This document shows, in pieces, positions 7,449 through 16,695 of a stretch of 34,684 nt of DNA (within the stretch, counting starts at the first letter, position 1; each line of letters starts with the position of its first letter). The notes under the pieces were generated by a model. The model was not told the origin of the DNA. It worked only from the letters and a program-made list of their open reading frames with translations, and ran no database searches. Both the position numbers and the translations under genes were made by a program. The stretch comes from Dehalococcoidia bacterium (GTDB lineage Bacteria; Actinomycetota; Acidimicrobiia; Acidimicrobiales; MedAcidi-G1), in NCBI GenBank assembly GCA_002699555.1, contig PABN01000017.1, positions 1 to 34,684 on the forward strand, given 5' to 3'.

Positions 7449-8963
7449 ATGCGTCGACAATTAACTCTTCTCATAGGGATTTTGGCAATAACTATTGCTT
7501 CAATAGCAGGGACAGTCCTTTGGAAGAATGAACCTTTACTTGGTCTCGACCTTCAGGGAGGAGTGTCTGTTCGACTTATTGCTACTCAGCCAGCAGATGA
7601 AATCATGCTCGATCAGACTGTGGAAATCATACGCAACCGAGTCGATGGTTTAGGAGTCGCAGAACCAGAGATATCTCGCATAGCGGGAGGAGTGATGGTG
7701 TCTCTGCCAGGTGTTAAGGATCAAGATAGGGCACTGCAATTAGTTGGCACGACGGCTGAAATGCGTTTCCGTCCTGTTTGTAACGTGTTTTCTTCTGCTG
7801 GAAATCAGAATATTGGAAATGATGGAAACAACTATGAGGCCTCTCCATTAGCATCTTGCGCCGGAGCGATAAATGGCGAAATACAACCAGTTGTTGGTAT
7901 CGATGGATTAACTCCAAAGGAAGCAGACCAAGCTAACAATTTCGTGATTTTAAGCTCACAGGATGAGCCAGGAGCTAGTTACCTTCTCGGTCCGAGTGTG
8001 TTAACCGGAGATGCACTTAGCGATGCAGGAGCTGACTTTTTCGACTATCAGTGGCAAATAAGTCTTGTCCTTAATGCTGGCCAGAATGGTATAGACGCTT
8101 TTAATTCAGTTTCAGCACAATGTTATGTCGGATCGGAAGCATGCCCGCAACTTCCAGGATTCACAAATGGCCGTCTAGCGATTGTCTTGGACGGAGAAAT
8201 TATTACTGCTCCACAAATTAGAGCACCTGAATTTCAAAGAGATGCAATAGTCATTTCAGGGGCTTATGAAAAAGAAGAAGCTGAAAATGTTGCACTGGCA
8301 TTAAGGTACGGATCTCTTCCAGTTGAATTAGAAGCAGAAAACACTCAACTTGTTTCCGCAACGATAGGAGAAGACTCTCTGGATGCAGGAGTCAAAGCTG
8401 GACTCATAGGACTGTTTCTTGTGGCGGTTTTCATGCTGTTTTATTATCGACTGCTTGGTTTAGTGGCTCTGTTGAGTTTGTTGCTTTCTGGGGCTCTTTT
8501 GTGGGCGATTGTCGCTCATTTAGGCACCCAAGAAGGGCTCGCTCTTACACTTGCTGGGATAACAGGAATAATTGTTGCAATAGGTGTCTCAGTTGATTCG
8601 AACATTGTTTATTTTGAACATCTAAAAGAAGATGTACTTGATGGAAGAACGGCTCGCTCATCAGTAGATCGAGCCTTCCCAATTGCTTTTTCTACGATAG
8701 TTAAAGCAGATATGGCTTCACTCATAGGTGCGGTTTTACTTTGGTGGCTTACAGTTGGAGCAGTTAAGGGTTTTGCTTTTTATCTAGGTTTGGCAACTTT
8801 ACTTGACCTAGTAGCAACATATTTCTTTATGGGTCCAATTGTAAAAGTACTCGCCAAAACTGATTGGTTCGCAAATCATCCTAAAAGGTTTGGTTTGCCA
8901 GCTATTGGGGCAATAAGCGAGTCAAGATCAAAGGCCAGTTCAACTTTGGTGGAGACGGTATGA
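7449..8963 (+). CDS. secD: Protein translocase subunit SecD
   Basis: SecD works with SecF as a proton-driven motor that pulls exported proteins out of SecYEG. The 504-residue protein has an N-terminal membrane helix, the signature GLDLQGGVSVRL, an extracytoplasmic P1 domain, then five C-terminal membrane helices from about residue 315 with GVSVDSNIVYFEHLKED, the conserved transmembrane Asp/Asn motif. It is shorter than E. coli SecD (615) but normal for actinobacteria. The exported part contains four cysteines in two clusters (Cys111 and Cys137; Cys225 and Cys232), which could form disulfides. The stop overlaps the secF ATG by four bases. Confidence 0.96.
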   Translation: MRRQLTLLIGILAITIASIAGTVLWKNEPLLGLDLQGGVSVRLIATQPADEIMLDQTVEIIRNRVDGLGVAEPEISRIAGGVMVSLPGVKDQDRALQLVGTTAEMRFRPVCNVFSSAGNQNIGNDGNNYEASPLASCAGAINGEIQPVVGIDGLTPKEADQANNFVILSSQDEPGASYLLGPSVLTGDALSDAGADFFDYQWQISLVLNAGQNGIDAFNSVSAQCYVGSEACPQLPGFTNGRLAIVLDGEIITAPQIRAPEFQRDAIVISGAYEKEEAENVALALRYGSLPVELEAENTQLVSATIGEDSLDAGVKAGLIGLFLVAVFMLFYYRLLGLVALLSLLLSGALLWAIVAHLGTQEGLALTLAGITGIIVAIGVSVDSNIVYFEHLKEDVLDGRTARSSVDRAFPIAFSTIVKADMASLIGAVLLWWLTVGAVKGFAFYLGLATLLDLVATYFFMGPIVKVLAKTDWFANHPKRFGLPAIGAISESRSKASSTLVETV

Positions 8964-10060
8964 AAACTCTAAAGAGTCTTTACCGAGGTGAGAACCCTGT
9001 TAACTTTCCAAACTTATGGAAGCGAGCTCTTGTAGCTTCCATGATTGTTTTGCTAGTTGGATTAGGTTCTTTCGTGTTTCGCGGTCTTAATTTGGGACTT
9101 GATTTTGAGGGGGGAACTTCTTACGAAGTTCGTTCATCAGGCGTGACAGTTTCAGAAACCAGAGAGATACTTTCAGGCATTGGAGCAGCTGATTCGAGAG
9201 TGCAAAAAGTAGGCGATGATTTAACCAGAATCAGATCTGATATAGATGATCCTCAAAAAGCTAATGAGCTTAGAGAACTATTAGAAAATCGGATTGGAGA
9301 GGTTGAGACATTCGAACAGGTTGGTCCAACTTGGGGATCGGATGTAACAAATAAAGCTGTAAAAGCATTGCTTGTATTTTTCGCCGTAGTAGCTGTGTAT
9401 CTCACGGTCCGTCTTGAATGGAAAATGGCGTTAGGAGCTTTAGTCGCAGTAATCCACGACATCATCATCAGCGTTGGTGTGTATTCGTTTTTTCAATTTG
9501 AAATCACGCCTGCCACGGTAGTTGCCTTCCTCACGATCATGGGTTATTCCCTGTATGACACAATCGTTGTTTATGACAAGGTCAGAGAAATCACAGGGAG
9601 ATTAGGGGCAACTGAAAAATATTCTTACACAGAGATGATGAATTTGGCACTTAATAGAGTGACGATGAGATCAATAAACACAAGTATTTCTTCAGCTTTG
9701 CCAGTGCTTTCATTGCTCGTGATCGGCGCATTTATAATGGGTGCAACTACTTTGCAGGAGTTTAGTGTTGCGTTATTGGTAGGAATACTGGTTGGTTCAT
9801 ATTCTTCAATTTTTTTAGCGTCGGCATTAGTTTCGAGGCTTAAGGAACGAGAAGAAAGATGGCAACAAGTAAGAAATCGGCTTGAACAAAAGGGAATCAA
9901 GTATCAGGAAGTTCGACAAATCGACAGGCAAGAGGCATCTAAACCAGATTTGAAGAGGCAAGAACGTATTGAAGGGGTCAGGGGTCCGGCACGTGGGCGG
10001 ACTGCTTCTATGCAAAACTCTGGAGTAATTCCTCCTAGACCTCGTAAGAAGCGTCGCTAA
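8960..10060 (+). CDS. secF: Protein translocase subunit SecF
   Basis: SecF pairs with SecD in the Sec accessory motor. The 366-residue protein shows an N-terminal helix after NLWKRAL, the signature GLNLGLDFEGGTSYEV, a short extracytoplasmic domain, and a membrane block with HDIIISVGVYSFF and FLTIMGYSLYDTIVVYDKVRE, the conserved Asp-containing motif. The last 80 residues form a highly charged basic tail ending RPRKKRR, expected on the cytoplasmic side. The ATG overlaps the secD stop (ATGA), and the rel ATG begins at the base right after its own TAA. The apt gene often found between secF and rel in actinobacteria is missing. Confidence 0.95.
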   Translation: MKTLKSLYRGENPVNFPNLWKRALVASMIVLLVGLGSFVFRGLNLGLDFEGGTSYEVRSSGVTVSETREILSGIGAADSRVQKVGDDLTRIRSDIDDPQKANELRELLENRIGEVETFEQVGPTWGSDVTNKAVKALLVFFAVVAVYLTVRLEWKMALGALVAVIHDIIISVGVYSFFQFEITPATVVAFLTIMGYSLYDTIVVYDKVREITGRLGATEKYSYTEMMNLALNRVTMRSINTSISSALPVLSLLVIGAFIMGATTLQEFSVALLVGILVGSYSSIFLASALVSRLKEREERWQQVRNRLEQKGIKYQEVRQIDRQEASKPDLKRQERIEGVRGPARGRTASMQNSGVIPPRPRKKRR

Positions 10061-12307
10061 ATGGTAGCGACACGTCGAGTTGTTCCATGGCGCCGTCGAG
10101 CTTCAGGAAAAAGTGATGAAACAGCCGCTTTAATTGACGTTTACCTGGAACGTCATCCCAAAGGTGATGTTGCACTGATAGAACGTGCTTATAAAACTGC
10201 TGTACTCGCTCATGAAGGGCAAACTCGTAAGTCTGGAGAGCCGTACGTTCATCATCCTTTAGCTGTAGCTACCATCGTTGCCCATCAAGGTCTTGATGAT
10301 GTCACCATAGGAGCGGCTTTACTTCATGATTCGATCGAAGATACAGAGATAGATCTAAAAGACCTTGAAAGGGATTTTGGTGCTGAAGTCGCGAGCATAG
10401 TTGATGGGGTTACGAAATTAGACAGAATCAATTTTGATTCTCGTGAAGATCAACAAGCAGCAAGTATGAGGAAAATGCTTGTAGCAGTAGCGAAAGATTT
10501 AAGAGTTTTGGTGATAAAACTCGCTGACCGTTTGCATAACATGCGGACCCTTGCAGCTTTACCGGAATTCAAACAAGAAAGAACAGCTAGAGAAACTCTT
10601 GATATATATGCCCCGTTAGCTAACAGGTTAGGTATGCAAGATGTAAAAGTACAGTTAGAAGATCTTTCATTAGCGACACTTCATCCAAAGCGTTACAGCG
10701 AAATTGCACAAATGGTTCAAGATCGTGCTCCCGAAAGAGACATGTATCTTACGCAATTAGTTGCAAATGTGAAAGAACGTTTCAGTGATATGGGAATCGA
10801 AGCGGATGTATCTGGAAGGCCTAAACACCTTTGGAGTATTTATGAAAAAATGATTGTTAAAGGAAGGCCGTTTGAGGAAATATATGACCTTGTAGGGATA
10901 CGAGTGATAGTTGAAAACGTGAGAGATTGTTACGCAGCTCTCGGAACAATTCACGCGACTTGGAAACCTGTGCAAGGTCGTTTCAAAGACTACATTGCGA
11001 TGCCAAAATTCAACCTCTACCAGTCTTTGCATACGACTGTTATTGGCCCACAAGCAAAGCAAGCAGAATTTCAAATTCGGACCTTAGAAATGCATCAGCG
11101 AGCGGAGTTCGGAATTGCCTCACATTGGGATTACAAAATTAAAAGCCCTTCAGATGAAATGGAATGGTTGGGGAGAATGGTGGAGTGGCAAGAAGAGGCA
11201 GCAGACCCAAATGCCTTCATGGCCAACCTTAAGACAGATCTCGAACAGGATGAAGTGTATATTTTTACGCCCAAAGGGGATGTAATTACACTGCCGATAG
11301 GTTCAACTCCGGTCGATTTTGCATATTCAATACATACAGAAGTCGGCCATAGGTGTGTAGGCGCAAAAGTAGAAGGAAGGCTAGTGCCTCTTGACACTCG
11401 TTTAGCTTCCGGTCAAACCGTTGAGATAGTTGCATCGAAGCAGAGTGAAGCTGCCCCCAGTAAAGACTGGCTTCAGTTCGTTGCATCACATCGTTCAGCA
11501 AGCAAAATAAGACAATGGTATTCGCAGGAACGACGAAGCGAGGCTATTGATACGGGACATGATGACCTTGTCAAAGAATTAAGGAGAGCGGATTTACCAG
11601 TCAAAGAAACGTTAGACGGCGAAACCCTATTAAGGGTGGCGAATGATCTCAACTATTCAGATCTCGAAGCTTTATTTGCTGCAATCGGCGAACATCATGT
11701 TTCAGCGCGTTCAGTTATAGGAAAGATCGAAAAAGAATTGGACGAATTGGAACCAGAGCGTTTCAAAGAACAGGCAACAGTCTTTCAACCTCAGAGAGAG
11801 CGAAGAGACTCTACGAAAGTAGGTGTCCATGTTGAAGGTTTCAGCGACCTTATGATTCGTTTGTCTAGATGCTGCACGCCAGTGCCACCAGATGAAATTA
11901 TGGGCTTTGTTACAAAAGGGCGCGGTGTTTCTGTGCATAGAAGTGATTGCGCAAACGCTTCATCATTATCTTTCGATCAACCAGATCGGCTGATTGAGGT
12001 TGAATGGGATGAACATTTAGAAGGTTATTTTGTGGCTTCAGTTGAGATAAAAGCTCTAGATCGCCCTGGGTTGTTAAGAGATGTGGGTGATGTGATGTCA
12101 GAAAACCAAGTGAATGTAATAGGAGTTGAGACTTCAACGAATATTTCTGATCGAATAGCACGTATGCGGTTTGACTTCGAAATAAGCGATCCAACACACC
12201 TCAATAGGCTCATATATTTCATCCGTGAGATCGATTCCGTGTATGACGTGTATCGAGTAGTTCCTGGGGGAGATGAACAACAAATTTTAAGTGGCAGTGA
12301 CAACTAG
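10061..12307 (+). CDS. rel: Bifunctional (p)ppGpp synthetase/hydrolase Rel
   Basis: This long RelA/SpoT homologue makes and degrades (p)ppGpp in the stringent response. The 748-residue protein has all domains: an HD hydrolase domain with HHPLAVA, LLHDSIEDTE and LADRLHNMRTL; a synthetase domain with YDLVGIRVIV, GRFKDYIAMPKFNLYQSLHTT and AEFQIRT; a TGS domain (VYIFTPKGDVITLPIGSTPVDFAYSIHT); a zinc-finger-like segment with SRCCTPVPPDEIMGFVTKGRG; and a C-terminal ACT domain. The RxKD motif (RFKD, about residues 307-310) is the form seen in bifunctional Rel enzymes rather than synthetase-only RelA (ExDD). The ATG directly abuts the secF stop with no intergenic base, so expression is probably coupled to secDF. 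Confidence 0.96.
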   Translation: MVATRRVVPWRRRASGKSDETAALIDVYLERHPKGDVALIERAYKTAVLAHEGQTRKSGEPYVHHPLAVATIVAHQGLDDVTIGAALLHDSIEDTEIDLKDLERDFGAEVASIVDGVTKLDRINFDSREDQQAASMRKMLVAVAKDLRVLVIKLADRLHNMRTLAALPEFKQERTARETLDIYAPLANRLGMQDVKVQLEDLSLATLHPKRYSEIAQMVQDRAPERDMYLTQLVANVKERFSDMGIEADVSGRPKHLWSIYEKMIVKGRPFEEIYDLVGIRVIVENVRDCYAALGTIHATWKPVQGRFKDYIAMPKFNLYQSLHTTVIGPQAKQAEFQIRTLEMHQRAEFGIASHWDYKIKSPSDEMEWLGRMVEWQEEAADPNAFMANLKTDLEQDEVYIFTPKGDVITLPIGSTPVDFAYSIHTEVGHRCVGAKVEGRLVPLDTRLASGQTVEIVASKQSEAAPSKDWLQFVASHRSASKIRQWYSQERRSEAIDTGHDDLVKELRRADLPVKETLDGETLLRVANDLNYSDLEALFAAIGEHHVSARSVIGKIEKELDELEPERFKEQATVFQPQRERRDSTKVGVHVEGFSDLMIRLSRCCTPVPPDEIMGFVTKGRGVSVHRSDCANASSLSFDQPDRLIEVEWDEHLEGYFVASVEIKALDRPGLLRDVGDVMSENQVNVIGVETSTNISDRIARMRFDFEISDPTHLNRLIYFIREIDSVYDVYRVVPGGDEQQILSGSDN

Positions 12308-12318
12308 GCCAACAATAG

Positions 12319-12324
12319 TAACCT
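12319..12324 (+). promoter_or_regulatory. Putative -10 element (TAACCT) for leaderless hisS
   Basis: TAACCT matches TANNNT and ends seven bases before the GTG start of hisS in the 24-base gap after rel. No Shine-Dalgarno is present. The spacing equals that at ruvC and rarA. Confidence 0.35.
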
Positions 12325-12331
12325 CATTCTT

Positions 12332-13591
12332 GTGAAGAATTCCGTTTACCGTGCCCCTAAAGGTACCAGAGATTTAATCTGGCCAGATTCTGAACGAAGG
12401 CGGTCATTCATAGACTTGTTTGCGGAAGTTGTTAGTAAAGCCGGTTACGCAGAGATAGTTCCACCGATGTTTGAACACATAGAGGTTTTCCAACGACTTG
12501 GTGATGGTACAGATGTCGTCAGGAAAGAAATGTACGACTTTGAAGATAAAGGTGGGAGAAATATAGCTTTAAGACCTGAACAAACAGCTTCAATCGTTCG
12601 ATCTTATGCGGAGAATCGTCCATCTTTGCCATGGAAGGTCTGGTATGCAGGACCCAATTTCCGTTATGAGAGGGCGCAAAAAGGTCGATTCAGGCAATTT
12701 GATCAAGTAGGGGTTGAAGCATTAGGCACAGATGACCCGCATTTAGATGTAGAAGTTATGGCTATAGCGTGGAGGTTTTATGAAGCCTTAGGTCTCAAAC
12801 AAGTGGATCTTTTAGTTAATTCTGTTGGGACTCCTCAAGACCGAGCTATGTATATAGAAGCGCTAAGTGGATATTTGGATAAACGAAAGGGAGACCTTTC
12901 ATCTGAAGCACAAGACACCTTTGCTTCTAATCCGTTAAGAGTTTTAGATTCCAAACGCAACGAAGATATAGAAGTGGTTTCTGAAGCTCCTAGCATTCTC
13001 GAACATCTATCAGCTGAAGCAAACAACCATTTCGACAAGGTTCAAGAAGGTTTACAGAAATTGAAAATACCTTACGCTGTAACTCCAAACCTTGTTAGAG
13101 GCCTTGACTATTATGTTCAAACTACTTTTGAGTTCACAACTAAAAGTATTGACGCAGCACAGGATGCAATTGGAGGCGGGGGTCGTTATGACGGTCTTGC
13201 CGCAGAAATGGGAGCTCCAGAAACGCCTGGCGTTGGTTTCGCTTTAGGTTTAGACAGAACCTTAATGGCATGCGAAGCGGAAAAAACTTTCATAGGTTCA
13301 GAACAGTTGTTGCAAATTTATGTTGTGGATACAACTGGTGGAGAAAACTCACTAGTTATTACAGATCAGCTCAGACAAAAAGGTTTCAAAGTCGATAGAT
13401 CTTTTGGAGATCGCTCAATGAAAGCCCAGATGAAAGCCGCTGATAAAAGCGGCGCAAAAGTCGCATTAATAATCGGAGAGGATGAAGTGCAAAAAGGAGT
13501 TGTTACGATTCGAGATCTAAGAGGTGAAGAAGGCCAAGAGGAAATAGCCTCAGATTCAATTATTGCCAATCTTGAAAAGAGGCTCGGATGA
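12332..13591 (+). CDS. hisS: Histidine--tRNA ligase
   Basis: HisRS charges tRNA-His. The 419-residue class II synthetase has motif 1 (AEIVPPMFEHIEVF), motif 2 (WYAGPNFRYERAQKGRFRQFDQ), the histidine-specific LVRGLDYYVQTTFEF and GGGGRYDGLA, motif 3 (GVGFALGLDRTL) and a C-terminal anticodon-binding domain from about residue 325. The GTG start gives the normal N-terminus YRAPKGTRDLIWPD. Length is typical. The stop overlaps the aspS ATG (ATGA), so hisS and aspS form a translationally coupled pair, a common arrangement across bacteria. Confidence 0.97.
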   Translation: MKNSVYRAPKGTRDLIWPDSERRRSFIDLFAEVVSKAGYAEIVPPMFEHIEVFQRLGDGTDVVRKEMYDFEDKGGRNIALRPEQTASIVRSYAENRPSLPWKVWYAGPNFRYERAQKGRFRQFDQVGVEALGTDDPHLDVEVMAIAWRFYEALGLKQVDLLVNSVGTPQDRAMYIEALSGYLDKRKGDLSSEAQDTFASNPLRVLDSKRNEDIEVVSEAPSILEHLSAEANNHFDKVQEGLQKLKIPYAVTPNLVRGLDYYVQTTFEFTTKSIDAAQDAIGGGGRYDGLAAEMGAPETPGVGFALGLDRTLMACEAEKTFIGSEQLLQIYVVDTTGGENSLVITDQLRQKGFKVDRSFGDRSMKAQMKAADKSGAKVALIIGEDEVQKGVVTIRDLRGEEGQEEIASDSIIANLEKRLG

Positions 13592-15327
13592 CAAACTATG
13601 AAACCTCTATGCGGTCACACAGGTGTGGAGATCTTGGAGTCGAAGATGTTGGTAAGGAAGTAACTTTATGTGGTTGGGTTGATAGACGTAGGGAACATGG
13701 CGAACATCTCGCATTTATAGATCTACGAGATCGAAGTGGAGTTATTCAAGTTGTGGTCCAAGGAGCCGCTGACCTGCGTTCAGAGTACGTTCTCCAAGTG
13801 ACAGGAAAAGTGAGAGAAAGGCCAGCTGAGACCGTAAATGACTCTTTGAGTACTGGGGGGATAGAGATTGAAGGTTCTGAAGTCATAGTTCTAGCAGAAT
13901 CTGAACCTCCGCCATTTCCTATAGATGACAGAACAGATGTAGATGAAGTTTTAAGGCTCAGACACCGATACGTAGATTTGAGAAGAAGCAGACTTCAAAA
14001 TAATTTACAAGCACGAGCACTGGTAACGAGTTCTGTTCGAAAAGCAATGGAAGAACAAGGTTTTATGGAAGTTGAAACCCCGATGCTTGTAGCTAGTACT
14101 CCCGAGGGGGCTAGAGACTTTGTGGTCCCATCAAGAAAAGATCCAGGTTCTTTCTATGCCCTGCCGCAAAGCCCTCAGATCTTCAAGCAGCTATGCATGC
14201 TTGGAGGTGTAGATAGGTACTACCAAATAGCTAGATGCCTTAGAGATGAAGATCTAAGAGCGGACAGACAATATGAATTCATGCAACTAGATATTGAAGC
14301 AAGTTTTGTGAATGGTGAAGATGTAAGAAACATAGTTTCTTCAGCAGTTGCTATGGCTACAGAGGCTGTAACCGGAGAAAAAATAACCACAATTCCATCG
14401 ATGACATGGCAAGAGGCGATGGAACGATTCGGTTCAGACAAACCAGATATACGATTTGGTCTTGAGTTGGTTGAACTAACAGAGATTTTTAAAAGCACTG
14501 AGTTTAGAGCCTTTCAAGCGCCTTGTGTAAAGGGGATACGTGTTCCAGGAGGAGCAGAATTTTCAAGAAGCAGATTAGACGAACTAACTGACAAATCTCA
14601 GAATTGGGGAGCTAAAGGTCTAGCTTGGATGAAAATAGAAAACTCTGAAATGGTTTCACCGATAGCCAAGTTTCTTTCCGAGGAAGAGAAATCCTCTCTT
14701 ATGGCTGAGATGTCTGGCGAAGAGGGTGATCTTTTACTTCTGGTAGCTGACGAATGGTCTACCGTTTGCCACGTTCTAGGTCTAGTGAGATTAGAAATAG
14801 GAAAGCCGCCAATCAATGAAGGCGGATTTAATTTTCTTTGGGTAATAGATTTTCCTTTATTTGAAGGTACGGATGAGAACGGAAATCCATCTTCTTCGCA
14901 CCATCCATTTACGATGCCACATAAAGACGATCTAGCTCTTTTGGAAAATGGAGAAACCGAAGGTATTCGTTCACTTGCTTACGACTTGGTCTTGAATGGA
15001 TGGGAACTCGGATCTGGAAGTGAGAGGATACACAGGCAAGACATTCAACAAAGAATCTTTACTGCACTTGGGATAGAACCGGACGAAGCTAGAAAACGAT
15101 TTGGTTTCTTATTGGATGCATTTAAATTCGGAGCACCACCACATGCTGGTTTTGCCGTCGGACTAGACCGACTAACAGCGATTCTTGTAGGGGAAGAGAA
15201 TATCCGCGAAGTCATAGCTTTCCCTAAGACTCAATCAGGTTCAGATCCGCTTACCAGCGCACCGTTACCTATAGATGACCGACATCTAAAGGAACTTGGT
15301 TTGAAAGTTTTACCGCCATCGACGTGA
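13588..15327 (+). CDS. aspS: Aspartate--tRNA ligase (probably non-discriminating Asp/Asn type)
   Basis: AspRS charges tRNA-Asp. The 579-residue bacterial-type enzyme has an N-terminal OB anticodon-binding domain (LCGWVDRRREHGEHLAFIDLRD), class II motif 1 (SSVRKAMEEQGFMEVETPML), motif 2 (IARCLRDEDLRADRQYEFMQLD), a GAD insertion domain (about residues 290-410) and motif 3 (GFAVGLDRLTAILVG). The His in RRREHG is the residue type linked to non-discriminating AspRS, whereas strict enzymes carry Leu; this suggests Asp-tRNA-Asn is made and amidated by GatCAB, which lies outside the window. The ATG overlapping the hisS stop was taken as start; an in-frame ATG seven codons later (MRSHRCGDLG) is an alternative. 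Confidence 0.96.
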   Translation: MTNYETSMRSHRCGDLGVEDVGKEVTLCGWVDRRREHGEHLAFIDLRDRSGVIQVVVQGAADLRSEYVLQVTGKVRERPAETVNDSLSTGGIEIEGSEVIVLAESEPPPFPIDDRTDVDEVLRLRHRYVDLRRSRLQNNLQARALVTSSVRKAMEEQGFMEVETPMLVASTPEGARDFVVPSRKDPGSFYALPQSPQIFKQLCMLGGVDRYYQIARCLRDEDLRADRQYEFMQLDIEASFVNGEDVRNIVSSAVAMATEAVTGEKITTIPSMTWQEAMERFGSDKPDIRFGLELVELTEIFKSTEFRAFQAPCVKGIRVPGGAEFSRSRLDELTDKSQNWGAKGLAWMKIENSEMVSPIAKFLSEEEKSSLMAEMSGEEGDLLLLVADEWSTVCHVLGLVRLEIGKPPINEGGFNFLWVIDFPLFEGTDENGNPSSSHHPFTMPHKDDLALLENGETEGIRSLAYDLVLNGWELGSGSERIHRQDIQQRIFTALGIEPDEARKRFGFLLDAFKFGAPPHAGFAVGLDRLTAILVGEENIREVIAFPKTQSGSDPLTSAPLPIDDRHLKELGLKVLPPST

Positions 15328-15356
15328 GATGCACTGATTGATCTATGGAACTCAAC

Positions 15357-15362
15357 TAGGTT
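15357..15362 (+). promoter_or_regulatory. Putative -10 element (TAGGTT) for leaderless rarA
   Basis: TAGGTT matches TANNNT and ends seven bases before the GTG start of rarA, with no Shine-Dalgarno between. It lies in the 42-base aspS-rarA gap. No -35 is recognised at the right distance. Confidence 0.35.
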
Positions 15363-15369
15363 CTATTGA

Positions 15370-16695
15370 GTGACTGAGGATCTTTTTACACACGTAGCGA
15401 AAGAGCATCTTAAAAATAGAGGACCTTTAGCAGATCGTCTAAGACCATTAAGGATAGATGAGGTAGTCGGTCAGAAACATCTTGTTGGCAAAGATCAGCC
15501 TCTCCGACAGCTCATTGAAACTGACAAGCTCTCATCTTTAATACTTTGGGGGCCTCCAGGAACCGGTAAAACTACAATCGCCAGAGTTATCGCACGAGTA
15601 ACACAACAAGACTTTCATGAGATGTCGGCTGTTTCTGCAAGTGTAAAAGACGTTCGAGAATTAGTAGCGGCTGCAGAAATACGCCTAGGTGAGGCAGGCG
15701 TAGGAACAATACTTTTTTTAGATGAAGTTCATCGTTTTAATAAATCTCAACAAGATGCTTTATTGCCTTCAGTTGAATCTGGTTTGATAGTTTTAATAGG
15801 CGCAACGACTGAGAATCCGTATTTCGAAGTAAACGCACCCCTGCTTTCACGATCAACATTATTCCGGCTTGAGCCTTTAGATAGAGATTCGATTGTGGAA
15901 CTACTTATGAAAGGTGTAGAGGAAGAAGGTGTAAAAGCTGATTCTGAAGCTTTGGATTTGTTAGCAGACCGGTCTGCAGGAGATGGTAGGCAAGCTTTAA
16001 CGAGTCTTGAAGTTGCTTCTGCTATAGCTATTGGGCGTGGTGAGAAAAAAATAACATTAAAAGATGTGGAGGCCTCTCTAGGAGCTAAAGCTATCCGTTA
16101 TGGCAGAGACGACCATTACGACATAATTAGCGCTTTCATAAAAAGCATCCGAGGGTCTGACGTTGATGCAGGGCTTTACTGGCTGGCTCGCATGTTGAAA
16201 GCAGGTGAAGATCCTAGATTTGTAGCTCGCCGTTTAGTTATTCTCGCCAGTGAAGACATTGGCATGGCAGACCCAACTAGTTTACTCATCGCAGATTCTG
16301 CAGCAAGAGCGGTCGAGTTTGTTGGTCTTCCTGAAGCTCAACTTAATTTGGCTCAAGCTGTAATCCATTTAGCTACAGCTCCGAAATCTAATCGAGTAAC
16401 TCTCGCTTTGACTTCAGCTATGCAAGATGTTTCTTCACCAGGTGAAGGGCGTGTTCCCCCACATTTGAGAGATGCGCATTACAGTGGAGCATCAAGCATT
16501 GGACACGGAGAAGGTTACGAGTATCCACATAACGACCCGAGGGGTTGGGTTGAGCAAAAATATAGACCCGAAGAGGTCGAATCAAATATTTACTACAAAC
16601 CTTCGCAACATGGATTTGAAGAGCAGGTATTAGAAAGAATGACTGGACGAAAAGAAACTACGAATACGGAAGTTACTCCAGAGGGGCAAAACTAA
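15370..16695 (+). CDS. rarA: Replication-associated recombination protein RarA (MgsA)
   Basis: RarA is a clamp-loader-like AAA+ ATPase acting at stalled replication forks. The 441-residue protein shows PLADRLRPLRIDEVVGQKHL, Walker A WGPPGTGKTTIARVIA (about 58-73), Walker B ILFLDEVHRFNKSQQDALLPSVE, sensor 1 GATTENPYFEVN, sensor 2 region DGRQALTSLE, and the C-terminal tetramerisation part with RYGRDDHYDIISAFIKSIRGSD and LARMLKAGEDPRFVARRLV. The last 20 residues are a polar tail. Start is GTG without Shine-Dalgarno. The stop codon shares its final A with the ATG of the next small gene. In actinobacteria rarA typically lies between aspS and alaS, as here. Confidence 0.96.
   Translation: MTEDLFTHVAKEHLKNRGPLADRLRPLRIDEVVGQKHLVGKDQPLRQLIETDKLSSLILWGPPGTGKTTIARVIARVTQQDFHEMSAVSASVKDVRELVAAAEIRLGEAGVGTILFLDEVHRFNKSQQDALLPSVESGLIVLIGATTENPYFEVNAPLLSRSTLFRLEPLDRDSIVELLMKGVEEEGVKADSEALDLLADRSAGDGRQALTSLEVASAIAIGRGEKKITLKDVEASLGAKAIRYGRDDHYDIISAFIKSIRGSDVDAGLYWLARMLKAGEDPRFVARRLVILASEDIGMADPTSLLIADSAARAVEFVGLPEAQLNLAQAVIHLATAPKSNRVTLALTSAMQDVSSPGEGRVPPHLRDAHYSGASSIGHGEGYEYPHNDPRGWVEQKYRPEEVESNIYYKPSQHGFEEQVLERMTGRKETTNTEVTPEGQN

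Noticed and set aside
10757-11074. 105-residue minus-strand ORF inside rel
   Set aside because: Antisense shadow of the conserved synthetase domain of rel; no independent coding evidence.
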